Below, piece after piece: positions 5,911 through 10,225 of a stretch of DNA of 10,225 nt (position 1 is the stretch's first letter; every line of letters begins with the position of its first letter). Source of the stretch: Pseudomonadota bacterium (GTDB lineage: Bacteria > Pseudomonadota > Alphaproteobacteria > Rhizobiales > Beijerinckiaceae); NCBI GenBank assembly GCA_023386155.1, contig JAEWKH010000121.1, positions 1 through 10,225 of the forward strand, read 5' to 3'. The position numbers and the translations under genes are program-made. The notes under the pieces were generated by a model, which ran no database searches, was not told the origin of the DNA, and saw only the letters and a list, made by a program, of their open reading frames with translations.

Positions 5911-7092
5911 ATGTTCAAGCGTCGATGCATAAAAGAAAAGCGCGCGACCTCTCTCCTGATTTGCCTGGTCGCGGGTCCTGCATTCGCCTTGCCCGGCAGC
6001 GATGAGACACCGACCGTTCAAGAGGTTTCCGACGAACTCGTTCCGGTCTGGGTTGCTGGCCCGTTTGAGCTCCCGTGGTCGATCGGCTTCCTGCCGGACG
6101 GCTCGTTCCTCGTGACCGAGAAGCCGGGACGGCTAAAGCTCGTGAGGCCCGGTTCCAAGACACGGGAGATCAGGGGCCTTCCGCCCATCCGGAGCGGCGA
6201 TCAGGGAGGACTGCTCGACGTGGTGGTGTCGCGGGATTTTGCCCAAAGCGGAACCGTGTACCTGTCCTACACCCACGGAACGCTGGACGCATCGACGGTC
6301 AGGATCCTGAAGGCGCGGCTGAACCTCAAGACGAGATGGCTCATGGATCGGTCCGTCCTCTTCGAGAGCGATCCGCCCGCGAGCGCCAACGAGCAGCTCG
6401 GCGGACGCCTGGCCCTGACCCGCAACGGCTACTTGTTCCTGTCGCTCGGCGACCGCTGGGAGCCCCAGCGCGCCCAGAACCTGTCCGATCATGCCGGATC
6501 CATCATCCGCGTCCACACGGACGGATCGGTTCCTGGCACGAACCCCTTCGTCTCGGTTCCGGGAGCGAAACCCGAGATCTGGTCGTATGGCCACCGGAAT
6601 CCGCAGGGGCTCGTCGGGGATGATGAAACCGGGCAAGTGTGGGCCACCGAGCATGGCCCCCAGGGCGGCGATGAACTCAACATGATCCAGCCCGGCCGGA
6701 ACTACGGTTGGCCGATGGTCAGCCATGGTGTGAACTACGACGGCTCGCCAGTTGGATCGGGTGACGCTATCGCGCCAGGAGTGGAGGGGCCAGTGCACTT
6801 CTGGGTGCCGTCGATCGCCCCGTCCGGGCTGACGATGCAGCGAGACAGGAAGCGACCTTCCATCATTTCAGGCGCCCTTGCGGGCCAAATGGTGGTGAGG
6901 CTCGATCTTGAAGGGAACAGGGTCGTTGCCGAGCAGCGGCTGCTTGAGGGCGAACTCGGCCGGATCCGTGATGTCAGATCGGGGCCCGACGGATTGCTCT
7001 ACGTCATCACCGACGATCCTGAGGGCCATCTCTACCAACTGGCGCCAGCCACCGAGCAGGCGCGGCGGGGCAGCAGCCGGCCACCGCTGTGA
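5911..7092 (+). CDS. Exported PQQ-dependent soluble sugar dehydrogenase-like protein (GSDH/YliI family) with an altered catalytic position
   Basis: This 393-aa six-bladed beta-propeller protein belongs to the family of soluble aldose sugar dehydrogenase and soluble glucose dehydrogenase, which oxidise sugars in the periplasm using PQQ. A basic N-terminus and the hydrophobic stretch ATSLLICLVAGPAFA suggest a signal peptide cleaved near residue 26. Family motifs include LPWSIGFLPDGSFLVTEKPG (54-73), GDQGGLLDV (96-104), GGRLALTRNGYLFLSLGD (164-181), SYGHRNPQGL (225-234; R229/N230 match PQQ contacts R228/N229 of Acinetobacter sGDH), EHGPQGGDELN, NYGWP, SIAPSGL and RIRDVRSGPDG (R351/R353 match sGDH R406/R408). 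The position of the catalytic His144 of sGDH, three residues before GRL, is Gln162 here (NEQLGGRL). AGGGGA about 8 nt upstream supports the ATG at 5911. Family is confident; activity is in doubt because of Q162. Confidence 0.9.
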   Translation: MFKRRCIKEKRATSLLICLVAGPAFALPGSDETPTVQEVSDELVPVWVAGPFELPWSIGFLPDGSFLVTEKPGRLKLVRPGSKTREIRGLPPIRSGDQGGLLDVVVSRDFAQSGTVYLSYTHGTLDASTVRILKARLNLKTRWLMDRSVLFESDPPASANEQLGGRLALTRNGYLFLSLGDRWEPQRAQNLSDHAGSIIRVHTDGSVPGTNPFVSVPGAKPEIWSYGHRNPQGLVGDDETGQVWATEHGPQGGDELNMIQPGRNYGWPMVSHGVNYDGSPVGSGDAIAPGVEGPVHFWVPSIAPSGLTMQRDRKRPSIISGALAGQMVVRLDLEGNRVVAEQRLLEGELGRIRDVRSGPDGLLYVITDDPEGHLYQLAPATEQARRGSSRPPL

Positions 7093-7189
7093 GGAGCCAA
7101 TGGAACTCGCGAACCGAACAATATGCTGGCGAGGGTCGGTGCCGGGCCGGCGCAACCCGTTGTGTCACATCGGCGTAGACCAGGATCGG

Positions 7190-7440
7190 CTCTCGGGCGG
7201 TGGATTCGCGCTGCTGTATAATCAGGTCCAAAGGGCCATCGGGTACGCTGGCGTCTTTGCTGTGGGCTATGGTGCGATGGCGCTCGGGTTCCTGTCGTTG
7301 GGCCTTGCAGCAACGCCATGGATCTGGTTCGCGCCAGCCGCGACCATTGGAGCCGGCTATGCCCTAGTCTCCCCCAGCTTCGTGACCCTTGCCCTGAGGA
7401 TTGCGCCGGCCCGCCTCAGGACCACGGCCTATCGTCGCCT
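7190..7440 (+). pseudogene. Decayed fragment resembling an MFS transporter
   Basis: Within an open frame that can start at ATG 7100 (after GAGGAG), the stretch at about 7205-7429 encodes two hydrophobic helices. The first contains GVFAVGYGAMALGFLSLGLA, the second IWFAPAATIGAGYALVSPSF. A tail RIAPARLRTTAY follows. Helix, short loop, glycine-rich helix, then I/L-A-P-x-x-L-R-x-x-A is the pattern of the helix pair after motif A in major facilitator permeases. The preceding 35 residues show no family and the sequence after residue 110 is not transporter-like. The frame also runs on into the GMC gene in another frame. A working permease needs about 400 aa, so I read this as a remnant. Recognition rests on helix pattern and is moderate; the alternative is a small membrane protein starting at 7100. 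Confidence 0.5.
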
Positions 7441-7580
7441 CACGGGCCCTGCATATACTTTAAAGTCGCATTCGGTCAAAAAAGTACAGATCAAATGCAG
7501 TTGTAGGTGTAGTCGACCGCCAATCGCCATCGTAGGCTTCCCGACAAGCCTTCCATGGGGAGGGGCAAAGTGGGAGCCTC
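7441..7580 (+). promoter_or_regulatory. AT-rich, palindrome-rich leader of the GMC oxidoreductase gene
   Basis: Segment 7441-7500 has only 26 G/C in 60 bases by hand count, far below the window norm. It contains a perfect 10-bp palindrome ACTTTAAAGT (7457-7466) and nested inverted repeats: CTGCAT/ATGCAG (7449-7454 with 7495-7500) enclosing TACTTT/AAAGTA (7456-7461 with 7481-7486). Further down, AGGCTT/AAGCCT (7534-7539 with 7546-7551) forms a 6-bp hairpin. The layout fits a promoter with regulator sites, perhaps for the AraC-family protein encoded beyond the GMC gene. No -35/-10 pair was assigned. GGGAG at 7572-7576 lies four bases before the ATG, and a second purine tract lies at 7557-7565. 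Confidence 0.5.
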
Positions 7581-9254
7581 ATGGCGTCTTCAGGTCAAGT
7601 GGCACGGTACGATTTCATTATTGCCGGCGGAGGCTCCTCCGCTTGCGTGGCCGCGACGCGGCTCGTTCGGGATTTCGGCTGCCGCGTGCTTCTGATCGAG
7701 CGGGGGGCGGCCAGAACGACTCCCATCATGCGCATGCCCGCGGGCTACATGAAATACCTTGCCCGCGATGACTTTCTCGAAATGCACCGGACCCTGCCGC
7801 AGGAGCGTCTGGGAGGGCGCGCACCGATCGTGCCTCAGGCGAAGGTTCTGGGCGGCGGCAGCGCGGTCAATGCCATGGTCTATATGCGCGGCCAGCAGGA
7901 GGATTACGACGCCTGGGATACCTATCTCGGCGCAGGCTCCGGCTGGTCCTACGCGGATGTGCTTCCACACTTTAGAGCACTGGAGCGCAACACCAAGCTC
8001 AACAACGCCTATCACGGGATCGATGGGGATCTTCTGGTCTCCGACCCGGGGAATCTCTGCGACCTGACGCAGGATTTCATCCTTGCCGCTCAGGAAATGG
8101 GCCATCCCTACAACCCGGATTTCAATGGCCATCGACAGTCAGGCGTCGGCGTGATGCAGCACACGATGGGCCGGAACGGCGCTGGCCGGATGGTGCGCTG
8201 CGATGCCGTGTCGGCCTTCCTGTCTCAGGTCTTGGACGATCACCGCCTGACAGTGGCGACCGAGGCGCTCGTCACCAAAATTGTCATCGAGCGTGGACAG
8301 GCGGTCGGCGTGGAGTATCGCCAGCATGGACAGACATTGCGCACCCATGCCGACCGGGAGGTGCTGGTCGCCGCCGGCACGTACAACACGGCGAAACTCC
8401 TCATGCTGTCGGGCATCGGCCCACCGGATCATCTGCGGGAGCACGGTCTTCCCGTTGTGGCCGATCTTCCTGGAGTCGGGGCCAATCTGCAGGACCATCA
8501 CGAGGTGCCGGTCATCGCATCCACGAACCGGCCGAGCGGCTATTTCGGACAGGACAAGGGCTGGCGCATGGTCCGAAACGGCCTGCAATACATCCTGTTC
8601 GGCACCGGCCCGGTGACGACGACAGGGATCGAATCCTGCCTGTTCTATGATCCTGACGGTGGCGAGCGGCCCACCATCCAGCTCTACTGCGCTCCCATCG
8701 TCTATCTCGACCGCGATGTCTCAGACGCGAAGCCAACCTACGGCGTCACGCTCACCTCGTGCCTGCTCAGGCCGAAGGCGAGGGGGAGCGTTCGTCTGCG
8801 CAGCGCAAATCCGTCCGATCAGCCGCTGATCGACGCGAACTTCTTCGGCCACGCCGACGATCTGCGCCTGACGGTCGCCTCGCTCCATGTCGCCCGGCAA
8901 CTGCTCGCGACGAAGCCGATCAGTTCCAAGATCGCCCAGGAGCTTCTGCCCGGCAGCAGCATCGCAAGCGACGAGGCGCTCATCGATTACTGCGGCAAGA
9001 CGGTCAAAACCAATTACCACCCGTCCGGCACCGCCCGCATGGGACCTGAGGATGACAGTATGGCCGTGCTCGACCGTCGGATGCGCGTGCGAGGCGTCGA
9101 CGGCCTGCGGGTGATCGATTGCTCCGCCATACCGTTCATCCCATCGGCAAACACCAACGCGGCCGCCTTGATGCTGGGGCGTCGCGCGGCTGAGTTCGCC
9201 GCGGCGCCAAGCCATAATTCCATCGAGACGCGGCCTTATGAAACTCTATCTTAG
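7581..9254 (+). CDS. GMC-family FAD-dependent oxidoreductase (choline/alcohol dehydrogenase-like)
   Basis: This 557-aa flavoenzyme is predicted to oxidise an alcohol to an aldehyde, with FAD tightly bound. The N-terminal Rossmann motif is YDFIIAGGGSSACVAATRL (10-28), with E40 in LLIERGA for the FAD ribose. GMC signature 1 is intact (AKVLGGGSAVNAMVYMRG, 87-104). Signature 2 reads GTYNTAKLLMLSGIGP, with Ala in place of the usual Pro/Ser. The catalytic pair is His480 in HPSGTARMG and Asn524 in PSANTNAAALMLG; their spacing of 44 residues equals that of H466/N510 in choline oxidase. The third Gly of the dinucleotide motif GxGxxG is Ala21. Length is normal (about 530-560 aa). There is no signal peptide, so it is probably cytoplasmic. 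The true substrate is unknown: choline is only one option, and no betB-type aldehyde dehydrogenase gene is in view. The AraC-family gene 149 bp downstream is the likely regulator. Confidence 0.93.
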   Translation: MASSGQVARYDFIIAGGGSSACVAATRLVRDFGCRVLLIERGAARTTPIMRMPAGYMKYLARDDFLEMHRTLPQERLGGRAPIVPQAKVLGGGSAVNAMVYMRGQQEDYDAWDTYLGAGSGWSYADVLPHFRALERNTKLNNAYHGIDGDLLVSDPGNLCDLTQDFILAAQEMGHPYNPDFNGHRQSGVGVMQHTMGRNGAGRMVRCDAVSAFLSQVLDDHRLTVATEALVTKIVIERGQAVGVEYRQHGQTLRTHADREVLVAAGTYNTAKLLMLSGIGPPDHLREHGLPVVADLPGVGANLQDHHEVPVIASTNRPSGYFGQDKGWRMVRNGLQYILFGTGPVTTTGIESCLFYDPDGGERPTIQLYCAPIVYLDRDVSDAKPTYGVTLTSCLLRPKARGSVRLRSANPSDQPLIDANFFGHADDLRLTVASLHVARQLLATKPISSKIAQELLPGSSIASDEALIDYCGKTVKTNYHPSGTARMGPEDDSMAVLDRRMRVRGVDGLRVIDCSAIPFIPSANTNAAALMLGRRAAEFAAAPSHNSIETRPYETLS

Positions 9255-9403
9255 AAGATGGGAGGGCCTCGAGAGCTTGTGACTGGCCGAACTGCTCGTT
9301 TTGAATTTCTAGCCGCGACCCTCCGAAGGAGACGCGAAACAATAACCGCCAAAGAGCGGACATGAGAGGAAACAGCCTGCTGCACCATATGGAGGGCGGC
9401 GCA
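9255..9403 (+). other. Gap between the GMC oxidoreductase and AraC-family genes
   Basis: These 149 bases hold no gene I can support and no hairpin with a T-tract. A TTTTGAATTTCTAG stretch around 9299-9312 is AT-rich and could belong to a promoter for the regulator. GGAGGG (9261-9266) and CCCTCC (9319-9324) are complementary but 52 bases apart, too far for a convincing terminator. If translation instead began at ATG 9362 the gap would shrink to 107 bases. Confidence 0.4.
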
Positions 9404-10225
9404 ATGGAACGTAAATCAGTCCCCGTGTATGAGGTTATTGTATTTCCACCATCCGCATCGTTTCGGTGGAACGTCCATGATTATCCACACCACCTCGCGA
9501 AGTGGCATTATCATGTCGAGTATGAATTACACCTGATCCAGAACTCGTCCGGCACTATGATGATCGGCGATTATGTCGGCCCCTTCGAGCCCGACTGCCT
9601 TGTTCTGACGGGACCGAACCTGCCTCACAATTGGCTGAGCGACACGGGCAGCCTCACCATTCCTGACCGGGACATGCTGGTTCAGTTCAGTCCCGAATGC
9701 GCCAACCGGATCTGCAGTAACTTTCCCGAGTTCGAAGAGATTCAGTTGCTCCTGGCCGAGGCTGCCTTCGGGCTTCTGTTCTCAGGCGAGACCGCGCGGA
9801 AAGGCGCATCCCTTCTTCGGCAGATCGGCCGCGCGCAGGGCGCCCAGCGCATGATCCTGTTCCTGGATCTGCTGGCAACATTGGCGAAGAATCCATCCGA
9901 ACGAAAAATCCTGTCGCATCGCGCGCCAGCCGCAACGACTCCCTCCCGTCCGTCAGAGAAGGCGGAGCGCGCGATCAACTACATCCACAGCAACTATTTC
10001 TCCGATATTCATCTGACAATGGTTGCTCAGCTTTGCGGAATGGATTCCAGCGCATTCTCTCGTTTCTTCAAGAAGCAGACGGGTCATACCTTCGCGAAGT
10101 TCGTCAACCAGACTCGCATCTATTCGGCCTGCACGCTCCTGGCTCAAACGGACAGATCGGTCACGGAAATCTGCTTCGATGTGGGGTTCAATAACATCGC
10201 GAACTTCAACCGCCAATTCGTGAAG
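9404..10225 (+). CDS. AraC-family transcriptional regulator (3' end cut by window)
   Basis: This is a one-component regulator with an N-terminal cupin-type effector domain and a C-terminal AraC double helix-turn-helix; 274 residues are visible with no stop. The cupin part shows WHYHVEYELHLI (34-45), the usual ligand-pocket His-rich strand, and PNLPHNW (71-77). The DNA-binding part shows the first HTH MVAQLCGMDSSAFSRFFKKQ (206-225), the linker helix with FVNQTRIYSACTLLA, and the start of the second HTH, SVTEICFDVGFNNIANFNRQ (252-271). Only some 20-30 residues should be missing. In-frame ATGs exist at 9362, 9389 and 9404; I choose 9404 because GGAGG (9391-9395) precedes it by 8 nt. Same-strand position after the GMC oxidoreductase suggests it senses that enzyme's substrate or product. 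Its base composition is clearly lower in GC than the neighbouring genes. Confidence 0.92.
   Translation, partial: MERKSVPVYEVIVFPPSASFRWNVHDYPHHLAKWHYHVEYELHLIQNSSGTMMIGDYVGPFEPDCLVLTGPNLPHNWLSDTGSLTIPDRDMLVQFSPECANRICSNFPEFEEIQLLLAEAAFGLLFSGETARKGASLLRQIGRAQGAQRMILFLDLLATLAKNPSERKILSHRAPAATTPSRPSEKAERAINYIHSNYFSDIHLTMVAQLCGMDSSAFSRFFKKQTGHTFAKFVNQTRIYSACTLLAQTDRSVTEICFDVGFNNIANFNRQFVK

Noticed and set aside
5799..6005. 68-codon frame spanning the gap and the start of the sugar dehydrogenase gene
   Set aside because: It overlaps the signal-peptide region in another frame, has no clear ribosome binding site and shows no motif.
9261..9324. GGAGGG/CCCTCC complementarity after the GMC gene as a terminator
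   Set aside because: The arms are only 6 bp with a 52-nt loop and no T-tract.
1..10225. CRISPR array, insertion-sequence ends, toxin-antitoxin or phage-defence genes
   Set aside because: No regularly spaced repeats, transposase or integrase motifs, or recognisable defence domains were found on either strand.

Overview
The window reads as GC-rich bacterial chromosome, most likely from an alphaproteobacterium of the Hyphomicrobiales (Methylobacterium/Microvirga-like). This rests on GC-rich third codon positions, gene content (short KdpD-like kinase, NhaA, soluble PQQ-type sugar dehydrogenase, GMC oxidoreductase with an AraC regulator) and compact Shine-Dalgarno-led genes. It is an inference from style, not a taxonomic assignment. 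There is no rRNA, tRNA, CRISPR array, transposase or recognisable origin.

Left part (1-2472). A two-component system lies on the minus strand: a KdpD-like membrane histidine kinase whose stop codon overlaps the start of a KdpE-like OmpR-family response regulator (ATGA overlap). The kinase lacks the long N-terminal KdpD/Usp cytoplasmic sensor of classical KdpD. No kdpFABC genes are in view. It is transcribed divergently from nhaA across about 185 bp that holds a striking 9-bp-arm hairpin.

Middle part (2473-7092, plus strand). A tightly packed run comprises nhaA (Na+/H+ antiporter), a possible 19-codon micro-ORF overlapping both neighbours, a 57-aa protein with two predicted membrane helices, an unrecognised 167-aa protein, a GT1/GT28-type glycosyltransferase, and after a 144-bp gap an exported PQQ sugar dehydrogenase-like protein. 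In that protein the catalytic His of the family appears to be Gln. The Shine-Dalgarno sequences of nhaA and the glycosyltransferase can each pair with a pyrimidine tract just upstream.

Right part (7093-10225, plus strand). This begins with a decayed fragment resembling two helices of an MFS transporter (about 7190-7440). An AT-rich, palindrome-rich leader follows, then a complete GMC-family FAD oxidoreductase and an AraC-family regulator cut off by the window end. The regulator is much lower in GC than the rest (57 of 120 bases by hand count at 9421-9540, against 43 of 60 at 2701-2760), which suggests an acquired segment.

Taken together, the left half looks like a cation-homeostasis locus (K+/turgor-type sensor kinase facing a Na+/H+ antiporter) with small coupled membrane and unknown genes. 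The right half looks like an accessory alcohol or sugar oxidation module with its own regulator. I see no clear-cut new defence or mobile system. The most unusual items are the nhaA-linked micro-ORF and 57-aa membrane protein, the His-to-Gln change in the sugar dehydrogenase, and the hairpins over translation starts.
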